A DNA stretch of 64,000 bases from Scleromitrula shiraiana (GCA_028455995.1 JABELC010000007.1:2102001-2166000); one strand, 5' to 3'; positions 1 through 10,893 are shown, counted from the stretch's first letter. Made by a program: numbers and translations. Notes: generated by a model not told the origin, from the sequence alone.

Positions 1-835
1 TATAATATCATAAAAAAACCAAAGCTTTATATATTCAATTATAAACTTGTATAATTTAATAAACATCGTTTTTAATATACGAAAATTATTAAAATATTAT
101 TAATTATAATTTTATCCAAAAATAAAATAAATATATAATCCTCCATATATTTTCTTTCCTTTTTTTTTCATATAATCATACATTAATATTTTGATATAAT
201 GTTTTATAATATAATTTTGCCAAAAATTAAAAATAATAATACATTAAAAAAAACGATTTTTTTTGAATATCTAATATATATTTTCTAAAAAAATTATAAA
301 CAAGTATAATTTTTCAATTTATTATATTATTATTAATTATTATTATTGATTTGAATTAATGAATTTTATAAATAAAAATAAAAGTAATAATATAATAATA
401 ACGATAATAATGATGATAAAAAGTTTTTATTATTATTATAATATAAAATATTATAATAAATATAATAGAGTATTAAAAAGATAAAAAATAGAGTTGAAAT
501 TCAAAAAATCGAATATATTTAATAAAAATGTTATTAAAAACTTTTCAAATTTATTATAGAGATTTTAGTGATATTTTAATAAAATAAATTTTTAAATATA
601 ATAATACATTTAATAAATATCAATTTTAATTAAAATTTATAAAGTTGAAAATGTTATTTTTATTAAATATTTATTATTAATTATCGTGTTTGGTAAATAT
701 CGATTTTAATCAAAATTTGTAAAACTAAAAATATCAAAATAACAAAATATTTAATATTAACAATCGCGCTCGGTAAACGCCTATTTAGCTAATATTTATA
801 GGCTAAAATAGGAAAAAAAAGTGATCCGAACGGGG
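1..835. other. AT-rich, RIP-like sequence without genes
   Basis: Very AT-rich sequence with no open frame of note. Around 600-790 a unit of roughly 75-80 bp recurs in degraded form (a motif like GGTAAATATCGATTTTAAT, seen near 610, 690 and partly 770). Composition rises abruptly near 750-835, at the edge of repeat copy A. This is what RIP-decayed repeat DNA looks like in ascomycetes. Confidence 0.7.
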
Positions 836-949
836 CCTAAGCCTATTTATAGACCTGTAGTTCGATTCTTACTAATGACTATCTTTTATATTTCAAAGGT
901 TAATATCGGCCTTAAAGGATAAGACTTTCTTACTTCTACAACCGCCATA

Positions 950-1200
950 ATTATGGGTCTCAGATCCTGGCGTCAATGGTCAATATTATAGGACAGTTGG
1001 GTTTTAGATCCTGGCGTTAATGGTCAATATCATAGGACAATTGGGTATAAAAATGATGTTGATGGTATGTTGGCTTTATAATAAATAAAGAAAGAAAATG
1101 CGTTATTGAGCTTTCTATTTTCAATTAATCAATATCTGAGCTTTTTATTTTCAATTAATCAATATTTAAGCTTCCTATCTTCAATTAATCAATATTTAAA
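950..1200 (+). repeat. Leader tandem repeats of copy A
   Basis: Two adjacent repeats of about 50-60 bp carry GATCCTGGCGT and GGTCAATAT (about 960-1050). They are followed by about three units of 30 bp built on TCAATTAATCAATAT with an AGCTT block (about 1105-1195). Both are found upstream of the genes in copies B and C with different copy numbers. Confidence 0.7.
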
Positions 1201-1229
1201 CATTTATTATCTAGCGCAATCGTTTAAAT

Positions 1230-2935
1230 ATGGAACTTTCTAATTCTAATAAATATCCTTTCTATGTTCGTTTTGAAATCGTTAGAGAAAACGGAGAGAG
1301 AAAAGTCGTGAGTTCCAATGTCAAATTATTTTATTAAAATAACTACTTACCCCGCTCTTCTTTAAGCATGTTAGTTTTTATCACGATACCAACAACAATG
1401 TATTCTTTACTAGTACGCATAATAAATCAGCAAAAACCCAACATAATAAATCTTATCGAGATCATTCAAATGAAATTTATTATCACTTTTGGAAGATCGG
1501 AAATCTCTCAATAAAAGATGTGATGCTATATAGACTTATCCCTTTAAAAAATGTGGAATCGATGGTACCTTTTTTTTTGGCTTATTTAGGCTACCCTAAA
1601 GAACAAATTCGTTAGTTATAATAATAATCTCGAGCTAGAATATTCATTTATTGATTTAATTAATATTTAGTAAAAGTGTATACACAAGCTATACTAAACG
1701 TTTTAGCAGAGCCAAAACTAAATAAAGTTAACAATATAATGTTGCTTAATTGGGAAGATAAACGCTCATCCCAAATCGATATCAGGTGTCATTTTGTGGT
1801 TTATCATTTTATATCTTTACTTCGTATAAAAGATTTATGTAAGTAAATTAGAATTACGCATATAAATAACAATAAAACAATATTTAATATAATTGTTTTT
1901 ATCTAGTTTTTGACCTGAACTCGAAGCAATCGCAATGGTATGAATCGCCTATTTATCAGCATATATATCGAATGATTAAGGAAATAAGATATATTATTGA
2001 GGAAAATGTGTCTAACCCAAAATCCAATTTTGTAAAGAACGCACAATCTATAGATAGTAAGTAAATTGGAATTCCGTATATAAATAACGATAAAACAATA
2101 TCTAATATAATTATTCTTATCTAGCGTATACTACATACATTAAAAAAGAAGATATAAAATACTGGATGATAAGAGCACAAGTCAATAAACTTATCCATGA
2201 AATTATTCAAATGGAACTTGTATTACCTGAGATACCTAACAATAAAGAATTGAATTATGAGGCTCGCAATAAGCCAGCCGGGCCTACTAGTAAGTAAATT
2301 GGAATTGCATATATAAATAACAATAAGGCAATATCTAATATAAATGTTTTTATCTAGTATATGAATTATTGGATGGTATAAAAGATATTATTACTCGAAA
2401 AATCACTCAACGAGAGTTACAATGGCTAGCTACTATTAGTACTCCTCCTTCTAATAGCCGTAAGCCCCAGTCTCTGCAGGGTAAGCTGCAGGATAAACTG
2501 CAAGATAAAATGCAGGATGGAATGCAGACTGCTCTTAATCAAGCTTCGGGAGCGCAGGTTAAGCTGCAAGATGGAATGCAGACTGTTCTTAATCAAGTTT
2601 CGGGAGTGCAGGTTAAGCTGCAGGATGGAATGCAGACTGTTCTTAATCAAGCTTCGGGAGTGCAGGTTAAGCTGCAGGATGGAATGCAGACTGCTCTTAA
2701 TCAAGCTTCGGGAGTGCAGGTTAAGCTGCAGGATGGAATGCAGACTGTTCTTAATAAAGCGAGAGCTCGGGGACATACTGATGATTCTGTTGACGAGGTT
2801 AATAGAGGTATTCCGAGGCTGAGCTTGAATAAGGGACCCGGAGAAATGAGGCAGTCCAAACCTTCCAAACCTTCCAAACCTTCCAAGCCTTCCAAGCCTT
2901 CCAAACCTTCCAAATCTTCCAAACATCATGGATAA
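1230..2935 (+). CDS. Six-exon repeat-family protein, copy A (460 aa, function unknown)
   Basis: Exons by my reading: 1230-1307, 1367-1610, 1671-1838, 1907-2056, 2125-2289 and 2358-2935. They sum to 1383 nt, giving 460 aa with no internal stop, which strongly supports the model. The N-terminal half is conserved with copy C (for example PFFLAYLG near the end of exon 2 and YHFWKIG before it). Exons 4-6 each hold a short helical Ile/Lys-rich segment. Exon 6 adds an 18-residue repeat (about five units, core QDGMQT) and a terminal run of Lys-Pro-Ser triplets. There is no signal peptide or membrane segment. Introns 3-5 are near-identical to each other; introns 1 and 2 belong to no such set. I do not recognise the family. 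Confidence 0.7.
1839..2357 (+). repeat. Introns 3, 4 and 5 of copy A, near-identical
   Basis: Introns lie at 1839-1906, 2057-2124 and 2290-2357. Each is exactly 68 bp and phase 1. All start GTAAGTAAATTNGAATT, share a middle like TATAAATAAC and an AATATNTAATATAA block, and end TTATCTAG. They match one another over nearly their whole length, whereas the intervening exons (150 and 165 nt) share little. Confidence 0.85.
2507..2925 (+). repeat. Coding minisatellites in exon 6 of copy A
   Basis: A 54-bp (18-codon) unit starts at about 2507, 2561, 2615, 2669 and 2723; the last is partial. A 9-bp unit encoding Lys-Pro-Ser repeats from about 2857 to 2925. Both keep the reading frame. Copy C lacks both and copy B carries different repeats. 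Confidence 0.85.
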
Positions 2936-3147
2936 TTAATGGAGTTGGCGAATCGGTTTTTGATTTAGATAACTTAAAGGATATTTGTATAGTTTGCTTG
3001 AATTAGGTGTTTGGTTATTGATTTTGTATTGATTGTGTTAAGCTTTGATTTAGGCTGTTTTTAAGTAGTTATTATAGATAGCGATCGATTTTCGTTGATG
3101 GTTTAAATTAAAAAAAAAAAAAATACTATTATTGATTTTGTTATATA

Positions 3148-3781
3148 AAAAGGACTCGATATAGTCAAGAATTGTTTTTATGATTTATTGATTTATTGAT
3201 TTCAAGTCACTAGTATATAAAAAAAGGCTTAGATTCTTGCTATATGCAAGTGATTTTTACTTTCAAAAATGACCGATGTTTTACCACGAGTGATTTTTCT
3301 ACTCGCGGTTGGAATATTAATTAATAAATTGTTTGAATACCTCTGAAAAAAAAAATAAAAAAATAAAAAATTTCCGGCTTACTGATCCTTTCTGCTCATT
3401 GAGCTCATTGAGCTCTTCTGTTATTTTCAAAAATAGCCCCTCAATAATAACCGTACTTTATAACCGTACTTTATATCGCGTGATTTTTGTACCTGTAGGT
3501 GGGATATTGATTACGCAGTTGCATTTTCTTGAGCTCCGAAAATAACCTACCTGTACCCGCCGTGATTTTTGTATTGGGAAATAATAATAACCATCGGAAA
3601 TAACGTGTATCCGTGATTTTTATATTACAAAAGAGGCATATGATTAAGAAAAAATAACCATCGAAAATAACGTGTATGCCAGTGCATGATTTTTATATTA
3701 AAAAAATGGCCATCGAAAATTACGTGTATAACTAGATTATGGAATTGTGCTGAGGTCTAAATTTATTAAATAGCTAAATAT
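3148..3781. other. Intergenic region with degenerate GTGATTTTT / AAAATAAC repeats
   Basis: No credible gene. Short motifs recur irregularly: GTGATTTTT (about 3250, 3290, 3480, 3560, 3610, 3690), and AATAACCATCGAAAATAAC-like sequence with CGTGTAT (about 3590-3730). They resemble the noncoding motifs at 10.3-10.7 kb and 14.7-15.0 kb. The stop of the next, convergent gene lies at 3782. Confidence 0.55.
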
Positions 3782-6271
3782 TCATTGATTCATAGGCCTA
3801 CTGGCCGAATACAGCACTTGATTAATACCATCAAATTCATACATAGGATGGGCATTAGCCTTAAGTGGATTTTCATCAATTTGAGGCTCATCGGGCAAAT
3901 CTGATGGTGCACTCAGTTCTTTGTTGAAAAAATATGACCTATCTTGAAAAACTTGACGCTCTACATCCATAATTATTGAGAATGCCCTTCGTACCTTAGA
4001 GTATGCATCATCACGCCAAGATTGAAGATAATGCTGAATCTGAGCAATATCACCGCCAAGAAGCAAGTCCCGCTCATAGATTACTTCAGGCGCCGTCCAT
4101 CTTCGTCTGCCAATGAGCGCATCTGAAAGTGGGCCCAAAGACTCTAGTCCAACAGCAGCGGGGAATCGATAAGGGATTCTTCCAAAAAGATTTGGATGGC
4201 CAGTGGAAAGGCGAGGCGTTTGTGTGCAGTCTCGATGAGCCTTGGCCACAAGCTCCCATGTTCCTGCAGCTGGATGGGCAAGAGTTTGATGGTCATCATT
4301 TATCTTTGTGAACCATGGGAGAATAGTACGCCGCCGCGGGGCGCCTTTAGTACGTGGAAGGGCGCCATGAGGAAGATGGGGCATAGATATGCGAATTTGA
4401 CCCCTGTTACATGGTCTCTTTTGCCAGTTGAGCTTGCTAGTATGATCAATTCTGACTGTTTTACTATTTATAGGCCGCTTCGATGCAGGGAGATCTTCCC
4501 ACCAATCTTTTAGAGCATTAGGCTGATGAAACCCTGGAACAATAATAGTACAAGTTTCATCAGTTTCATCATCCATAGATAGAGTTCCTTGAATTTCAGA
4601 CGATAATTCTCCAGATAATAGATCTGCAATAGGATGATCTAGGTGCATAAATCCACCAGTAGAGCTGCTCGAATTAGACTTTTCCTCATATACAGAATAT
4701 TTAAGATAGTGTGGATGAGATATGAGCTGTGTACAGTGATCAGGACGAAAAATAGTATATAACGCATAGTATAATGGATCCTGATAAGCCAGCTGCTGGG
4801 CAAGTGAGTGTATTGCAATTCGTAGCCATCCAAGATTATCAGCTCCATTCTTTAATCTAAGATGATATTTATACATCTCGATATCATCATCAAGAATTTG
4901 AATCAAATCCCCTCCAGCATGAGTCCACCACCAATCGAATAAAGATAGGTGTATAGTTCCCTCTTCATGCCAGGTAGTAAAGACATGGCGAACTGTAGAT
5001 GTATCCCATACAGTGAGATTACTAAGCAATGCTTCTAAATATAGAGGATTATGAAGTTTAGAGGGGATATCGGCAAGTGGCCAATAGCACCGATTAAAAA
5101 ATTTATAATGGCCTAGATAAGCAGACGGCATTTCTTGTCGTCGAGTAGTAATAAACCAATGATATGTTGACGGGTGAGTTTGTAATGAGTATAGGTTTTT
5201 CTGAAGAGATACAGAGTTAACCTTATCAAGCCGATGAAAGATCTCACCGATGGGCAGCCTTCTAACTTTGAGCCCACATAATGTACCAAGTGAATTTTGA
5301 TGCCGCCAACAAAGAATATTAGCGTTTTGATGAGACGACTTGATGTATTGTGAGAGTAATGTAAATGCAGATTCCTGTTGATTTTTGACAAATCTGGTTC
5401 CAAGGTTGGTTTCTTGGTATAGTTTGGCAATTTTGTGTCCAAGTGGACTATTACACTGGCAAAAAGAGGATTCACTAAATGAATCAGAATCCGATGAGTC
5501 TAATAAATCATCATCCAGCGGTGGATTTGTTTGAAGTAGTGGGTCTATTTGAAGCAGCTGTGATTCTTCCTGATCAGAAGTGGCTAGTGTATTTTCCTTA
5601 GTAAATCCTATATTAGAAATAGTAGTTGGCATAGATATAATTGTAGGGTGAGTAGCTGCCTCTATAAGTTTTAAATGAGGACTTAATTGAAGTCCATGCT
5701 GTTTAAGTATACGAGGAGTAAAATGATTAGCATTTTTCATTTTACATGCGTTGATACAATCAATGGCCTGTATGGCCTTGATAGTTCGAAAGCCTTTTTG
5801 GGCAGTGGAAAGGCGTTTAACTATAGATGCATTCATCCGATCTCGTGCAGTAGGAAAGTGTGGGCATGCATTTGCAAGACATGCAAGGTGACAGAGGAAA
5901 TTGGTGGTATGTTGAGGGCGATCAATCCATTTGTTTAAATAAGTATGAATAGGAGACGAGCTATCAAGCCATTTCTTTTTTATCATAGTTATTTTCTCTT
6001 GACGCCGATTACGAGTTGCTTTATGGATGATGATGGTCTCTTCGAAATATTTAATACGCTCATTAAATTGACTATGAGAATAAACAAGTCTCCACCAGTC
6101 TCTACTTTTAAGTAAATTTAAGACAGCACTCATAACAGATAGTGCATTTTCTTGATTTTCATCAAGTCCTTCAAGAATTTCAAAGGCCTTTGCGACCCTT
6201 TGCGCGGCTGGGCCAATGTGAGTGATATGAAACACGGCCTCATCCGGAGAACTGAAAAAAGAAGATGACAT
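3782..6271 (-). CDS. Unknown 829-aa protein of the island
   Basis: A single uninterrupted frame, read from an ATG at 6271 and ending at 3782, with ordinary codon use. I do not recognise a family. The N-terminal 200 residues are helical and basic. A low-complexity Asp/Ser stretch with DSSDSDSFSESS lies near residue 260. A central Trp/Tyr/His-rich part follows (residues about 330-500, with FDWWWTHAGGD near 445). The C-terminal part is basic and Pro-rich, then acidic. There are no transmembrane segments or signal peptide. It faces the macro-like gene across a 530-bp divergent spacer, so the two may share a promoter region. It could be a structural or DNA-binding protein of a mobile element, but that is a guess. 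Confidence 0.8.
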   Translation of the reverse strand: MSSSFFSSPDEAVFHITHIGPAAQRVAKAFEILEGLDENQENALSVMSAVLNLLKSRDWWRLVYSHSQFNERIKYFEETIIIHKATRNRRQEKITMIKKKWLDSSSPIHTYLNKWIDRPQHTTNFLCHLACLANACPHFPTARDRMNASIVKRLSTAQKGFRTIKAIQAIDCINACKMKNANHFTPRILKQHGLQLSPHLKLIEAATHPTIISMPTTISNIGFTKENTLATSDQEESQLLQIDPLLQTNPPLDDDLLDSSDSDSFSESSFCQCNSPLGHKIAKLYQETNLGTRFVKNQQESAFTLLSQYIKSSHQNANILCWRHQNSLGTLCGLKVRRLPIGEIFHRLDKVNSVSLQKNLYSLQTHPSTYHWFITTRRQEMPSAYLGHYKFFNRCYWPLADIPSKLHNPLYLEALLSNLTVWDTSTVRHVFTTWHEEGTIHLSLFDWWWTHAGGDLIQILDDDIEMYKYHLRLKNGADNLGWLRIAIHSLAQQLAYQDPLYYALYTIFRPDHCTQLISHPHYLKYSVYEEKSNSSSSTGGFMHLDHPIADLLSGELSSEIQGTLSMDDETDETCTIIVPGFHQPNALKDWWEDLPASKRPINSKTVRIDHTSKLNWQKRPCNRGQIRISMPHLPHGALPRTKGAPRRRTILPWFTKINDDHQTLAHPAAGTWELVAKAHRDCTQTPRLSTGHPNLFGRIPYRFPAAVGLESLGPLSDALIGRRRWTAPEVIYERDLLLGGDIAQIQHYLQSWRDDAYSKVRRAFSIIMDVERQVFQDRSYFFNKELSAPSDLPDEPQIDENPLKANAHPMYEFDGINQVLYSASRPMNQ

Positions 6272-6801
6272 TGAGATAATATGGTGAGGGGGTGATATTT
6301 TTCGAAAACATTTTACATGCTAGGCATGTGAATTTATAGCGATTAAATAAAGAGAGAGAATAAAGAAATCATAAATTTAAAAGTATTTTATTTCGCGCAT
6401 ATGAATTTATTCGCGAGATAATAAAGAATAAAAAAGAATTCATAAATATAAAAACATTTTGCACGCCGGGCACATCTAGTGGCTGAATAAGAGAAAGAGA
6501 TCTGCTCCCCCTCCTATTATCCCTCTCCCGATTATATGCCCCACCGGCCATATCCCCCCTTTCATGGTTCAGTTATACAGCTAGAACTGAATAATAAAGA
6601 AATCATTTCCTTTAGCCCTTAATGTATATGGGCATAATTTTCTTTATTATTTTTCACCGGAATTAGCCTAGATAAATGAGCATTCTTTCATAAATATTTC
6701 TTTATGACTTTTTTTTGATCATGATAAATACATGGATTTTAGCCATCATCAATCTTAATATTTTTTTGCATTACAAATTTTTTATCTACATTTTAATTAT
6801 T
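6272..6801. promoter_or_regulatory. Divergent intergenic region
   Basis: 530 bp between two genes transcribed away from each other. It is AT-rich at both ends, with a GC-rich centre around 6460-6560 (CACATCTAGTGGCTGAATAA, then a C-rich stretch). A region near 6310-6420 repeats AAATAAAGA/AATTTAT(T)CGCG-like words twice. It probably holds both promoters; no defined site was identified. Confidence 0.4.
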
Positions 6802-8491
6802 ATGCCAATCAAACGTAAACGGCAGCCCGAATCAGATATAGCACCGCTTAGAAATAAGTGGAGTCGTGAAAATGAGTGGTGGATGGAATTATCTGTTGCA
6901 CAATTAACAAGATTTCCTTGCGATGCTATCGTGATTGCTGTTAATGAAGATTTTACCTTAAACCGTATGGTACCGTCGGAATATCAGGGGCTACAACATG
7001 GAATTCATTCGATAGAGGATGTATTAATAGGCCTTCGTAATACTCGATCACCTTTTCCAGCATCTCCTAATTCTATTATTGTTGAGCCTGGTAGGTAATT
7101 CTTGATAATATAAAATATTTATTTGTAATTGACTATAATTAGTATCTCATATCCACAATCTTCCTTTCAAACATATTATACTTATCAATCCAATCGAATT
7201 TCCGAGAGATATAAAGCATAGTGAATCTTCTATTGATCATCAAATTTATATAGATCTTCGTAGATGTATTGAAAATGTTCTCTCAATTGCATGTCAGCAT
7301 GATGAAATTACACACCTTGCTCTTCATCCTATCGGTATCTCACCAATGCATATACCTAATCCTGCTACTTATCCAGCAGGAGAGAATGAAGAGACCATTC
7401 CATGGGCATGCTCAAATATTCTTGAGACTATTTGTCAATATTTTATAGATAATGATCACCCCATAATTTCCAATAATCGACAGCAACAGCTTCCCGCTAT
7501 CTCCATTATTTTGGAAAAAATTCCTGACGAGTCTAATAATATTAGAATTGATGATTTGTGTGGAGCATGGGAGTATGGCCTATATTATTGTTCTTATTTT
7601 TATATGCTAACAGGGGCCTATAGTGATATGTTTGATCTACTCGACGCCTATTGGGCTGAAAAGCCAAGGCCACATTCAAGAAGAAAGCTTGCAACCACAG
7701 CAGCCGCCGCCAGAGCAGCCTCCAGATCATCACGGCCAATATCTCCAAGTGATGGTGATGATGATGATGGTGGTGGTGATGATGGTGGTGGTGATGATGG
7801 CGGTGGTGATGGTGATGATGGTGATGATGGTGATGATGGTGATGATGGTGATGATGGTGATGATGGTGATGATGGTGATGATGGTGATGATGGTGATGAT
7901 GGTGATGATGGTGATGATGGTAGAAATAAATCAAAATCGAAGCCTGCACCACTACAAAGACCAGGAGCAAACGATCCCGGAGATTTTATTGACGATGATC
8001 CCGATTTGATTGACATGGAGGACAATCTCAACATTGAAATTATATCTAACGCGCGCAATGAGCGTCGTGGTGCAGGTACCGAATTCGCGGCTGTCCAATG
8101 TGTTGCATTATCTAAACTTGGTAGTGGACGATGTGGATTACTTACAAATCATAGAGATAAAAATACATGTTTCTTCCATCGAGCCGCTCAGAACCGAGTC
8201 AACTGTCAAATTCCGGACCCTACCGCACCCTCACCGCCTGATTATAAGCCAATACCGAAATATATAAAAGATAGGCGCAATGCGATAAGAAGAGCTAAGA
8301 CCGCCTTTAGAAATGCAGCAGATGATGATAAGGCGCAATATGATGATGAAATCAAAGCCCTTAGAAAAGAAATCTCAGATTTTAAAAAGGCTGCAAGGGC
8401 TGCAAGGAAAGATCCTATAGAATCTTCAGAGGCTGCGGGTACTGAAAGCTTAGTGGCTAGTGATGAGGGCGACGATAATGATATTGTTTGA
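6802..8491 (+). CDS. Macro-domain-like acidic protein with a Cys/His motif (545 aa)
   Basis: Two exons, 6802-7090 and 7143-8491, with a 52-bp phase-1 intron; together 1638 nt, 545 aa. Residues about 30-190 resemble a macro (ADP-ribose-binding) domain: CDAIVIAVNEDF fits the conserved DAIVNAAN strand, and ALHPIGIS followed by Pro fits the late glycine-rich loop. This is motif-level similarity only, and the usual second Asn/Ala pattern is altered. A Gly-Asp-Asp tract covers about residues 300-356. A Cys/His motif at about 415-445 (Cys-x12-Cys, then Cys-x2-His) looks like a small zinc-binding unit of the type QC...G.RC...C..H. The C-terminus is a charged coiled-coil-like helix. Its neighbour is a SNF2 helicase; in animals one protein, ALC1/CHD1L, combines both parts. 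Function here is inferred. Confidence 0.75.
7756..7920 (+). repeat. GATGGTGAT-type coding repeat (Gly-Asp-Asp)
   Basis: A near-perfect 9-bp repeat, GGTGATGAT, with about 14 units after a less regular start. It encodes an acidic linker and is the sort of tract that varies in length between strains. The antisense frames give poly-His and Ser/Pro shadows. Confidence 0.9.
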
Positions 8492-8529
8492 TTTTAAATT
8501 CGACAATCATAGTAGTAGGTAGTCATTGA

Positions 8530-8690
8530 AACAGATATTGAAATAAATATGTTGTATTACATACTGCATCACTGACCGTACATACCGTACATACTGACTG
8601 TACATGACTGTACATGACCGTCATTCTGACCGTACATGCGACCGTACATGACCGTACACACTGACCATCATTCTGACCATACATGCTGTT
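8530..8690. repeat. GACCGTACAT tandem repeats between convergent genes
   Basis: Degenerate short repeats of GACCGTACAT, alternating with GACTGTACAT and GACCATCATTCT, fill the space between the stop at 8491 and the opposing stop at 8689. The GTAC core is palindromic. This may act as, or have replaced, the shared 3' region. Confidence 0.75.
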
Positions 8691-10028
8691 AAACGACCTT
8701 TATATCCAAGAACGCCTCAACTTTTTTTGCTCCAGGTGCTGTAACCTTAATTACATAATCCCAATATAGAAGACCAATTGCGCTTCGAAACGATTCCAGG
8801 CTGTCAATTTTACGTTTAATCCTGCCCCACCTATCATATCCAGATATAGAGCATGTAATTGTCTTTTTCTTTAATTCTGTAACACCAGTCATCTCGCTGA
8901 AAACCATGCAAAACTTGTCGAAGCTCAAATGGTGAGCTCGAATGTCTAGCATCGTGATGGTTTCAGTACATGGCTTGTCAGACATACATATCAATCCACC
9001 TATGCCAATTTCAACATGCCCTATAAGGTCGATAGCCTCATCCTCTTTAGTTTTATAATACTCTACCAAAATGCTGGTTAGGCTTAATGGGTGTGGTATT
9101 TTTGTCGTTGCTGAAGGGGCAGATTGCGATAATGATTGCATAGTGTCTGTAATGCCTGTAATATCCATAGCAAGTCTTGGGGCGCCTTGCGATAATGAGG
9201 GCATAGTATCATATGGAATATCCAAGTCATGCCTTATCCTTTTATTAGGCTGATTTTTTAATAGGCCTGTGTCTATGCTGGATGGGCCTCTTTTTCGTGA
9301 TGGGGTCCCTTTTCGTGATGGAGAGAGGGAAAGGGAGGACAGGCCAATTGTATCGGCAGGGGCGCCTGGCAAAGGTGTGGATCGCGATGGGATTGGGCGA
9401 GAATTTTTAATAGGAGAGGCGCCCGTGTTATCACTCTCCGACTTAGGCTTTCGAGGCGGGTATTTGATAGAGCGTTTGGATTGCGTATTGATCCGTGGGC
9501 CAAGAAAGCGGAATGCTGTTTTAGCCCAGGCTAATGCTTCATCCCTCCATGGGCGAGCAAGCACCCCACATTGTGATGCCCCGATCTCTGTTGCAAGAAA
9601 TTCTTCGAGTGACACCTCTCCACTATATATTTAAAAATCAGTATTAGGCCTTGATTAATTGATGCGATAATAAAAGCATACATTATTTTCAAAAGATCAA
9701 CGTCTAAATGCTGGCCTGTCGACGACATTCCTGCCGCATCGACCTGGCGCTGCCATACTTGTTTCGCAGATGACATCCATATTGCCCTTGGGCACTCTAG
9801 TACCATAGCACACATCTGCTCTAGCTCCATCCATACCGCCGATTTATTTGCCCCACACCTCGCCCATTTCATGAATGTATTGCTCGATTTGTTTGATTCA
9901 AGCCATGATTTTATATCGCTGATCTCCCGCTGAGTGGGTGACTCGGGCTGGAGCAATATTGGAAACCTTGGAATTTCATCTGGCCAGTCTTCACCAAAGG
10001 TGTATATGTTAGAAACATCAGTCCAACT
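8689..10028 (-). CDS. Unknown island protein, 5' end unresolved
   Basis: Two joined exons: from about 10028 down to 9682, and 9622-8689, with a 59-bp intron (9681-9623, GTATGC donor, CTAAT branch-like site) that keeps frame. The frame is open upstream to 10028 but has no ATG before 9872, so either the start is there (protein of about 374 aa) or a short first exon was missed. An ATG at 10070-10072 is out of frame unless an implausible 25-bp intron is invoked. The middle is Ser/Pro/Arg-rich and probably disordered, with a basic KRIRHD patch. The last 130 residues look like a folded alpha/beta domain. No recognisable family. It is convergent with the macro-like gene and shares the region 10.03-10.96 kb with the helicase promoter. 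Confidence 0.6.
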
Positions 10029-10139
10029 CTAGGGCATAATGTTATGGGCCTACCCTTAATTGAGGATGCCATTATAATTGATCAATATGCTGTATTGCTG
10101 TATTAAATCAATCAATCGATCTGCGATGTGGCGTCAGCC

Positions 10140-10790
10140 TCGAGCTACAGCTACAAACAGAGCAACATTAATATGGCTGTGGGGGCGCAGATGTGAGTAT
10201 GTGGACGTGAGGATGTAGATGTGGGTGTGGGTGTGAGGATGTAGATAATAGACAAAGAGATGTAAAGATGTAAATGTGAGGATGTAAATACTAATAGACA
10301 AAAATAACCATGGTGTAAATAACGATTGAGGTTCAAAATAACATTCGAGAGAATAATTGGCGTGATTTTAGGAGGCGAATTGGCTATAAATGGGCTAATG
10401 CCCGATAAATGAGCCTCTATTCCTAGCCTTATCAGTATGCCCTCAACAAAATAGCGATGATGAAAATGACGATGATTGAGCTCAAAATAACAGCTGAGAA
10501 TAAATACGAATTAGATATGGATGGACTAATATACAGTATCTAGGCCCATATCCCCAGCATTACTAATACTCTCCCCCCTCAACAAAATAGCGATGGGCAA
10601 AAATAACGATGAGTGAAAATGACGAAAGCTAAAACTCAAAATAACATGCAGGAATAACTGGCGTGATTTTAAGCGGCAAATCAGATATAGATGATTTTAA
10701 TCAGCGAATCGGAGATGGATAAACTAATGTCCGATAGCTGGCTTCATCAGCCTTACCACTATTGCTCTCCTTTCAATATCACTACTGCTC
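10140..10790. repeat. Degenerate long repeats upstream of the SNF2 gene
   Basis: Purine-rich GTGGG/GATGTAGATGTG words (10170-10290) are followed by about three degenerate units of 120-200 bp. Each has CAAAATAAC-like motifs, a GGCGTGATTTTA motif (about 10360 and 10660) and AACAAAATAGCGATG (about 10445 and 10570). The words match those in 3.2-3.8 kb and 14.7-15.0 kb. No open frame. Confidence 0.6.
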
Positions 10791-10823
10791 TCTCTTCAAT
10801 ATCACTGATGTTCCCTTTTTTTT

Positions 10824-10893
10824 ATTAGGCTGGCTGTCTTGACCGATAATTGTCTTTAATTAGGCTGGCTGTCTTGACCGATAATTGTCTTTA
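10824..10893 (+). repeat. 35-bp direct duplication in the SNF2 gene promoter
   Basis: Two adjacent copies of a 35-bp unit, with core GGCTGGCTGTCTTGACCGAT, at 10824-10858 and 10859-10893. They end about 70 bp before the helicase start codon, so they probably lie in its promoter or 5' leader. Confidence 0.75.

Larger units (their letters stand above)
836..3147 (+). repeat. Gene-bearing repeat, copy A
   Basis: First of three copies of a 2.1-3.0 kb repeat; the others, B and C, lie on the minus strand near 20.6-23.7 kb and 49.3-51.4 kb. Shared order: a leader containing AGTTCGATTCTT, a GGCCTnnnnnATnAGGC-like hairpin, a CCTGGCGT motif, roughly 30-bp upstream tandem repeats, a six-exon gene, then an end with ATCGATCGATT-like sequence and an A-rich run. 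Boundaries come from where A, B and C stop matching by eye and may be off by tens of bases. No terminal inverted repeat or clear target duplication was found. Confidence 0.75.

Noticed and set aside
7542..7970. Open frame on the minus strand encoding about 70 histidines
   Set aside because: It is the antisense reading of the Gly-Asp-Asp repeat in the macro-like gene; the plus-strand gene is supported by an intron and conserved-looking domains.
10029..10072. First exon with 25-bp intron for the 8689-10028 gene
   Set aside because: Too short for a fungal intron, and the join does not keep frame; the start was left open instead.
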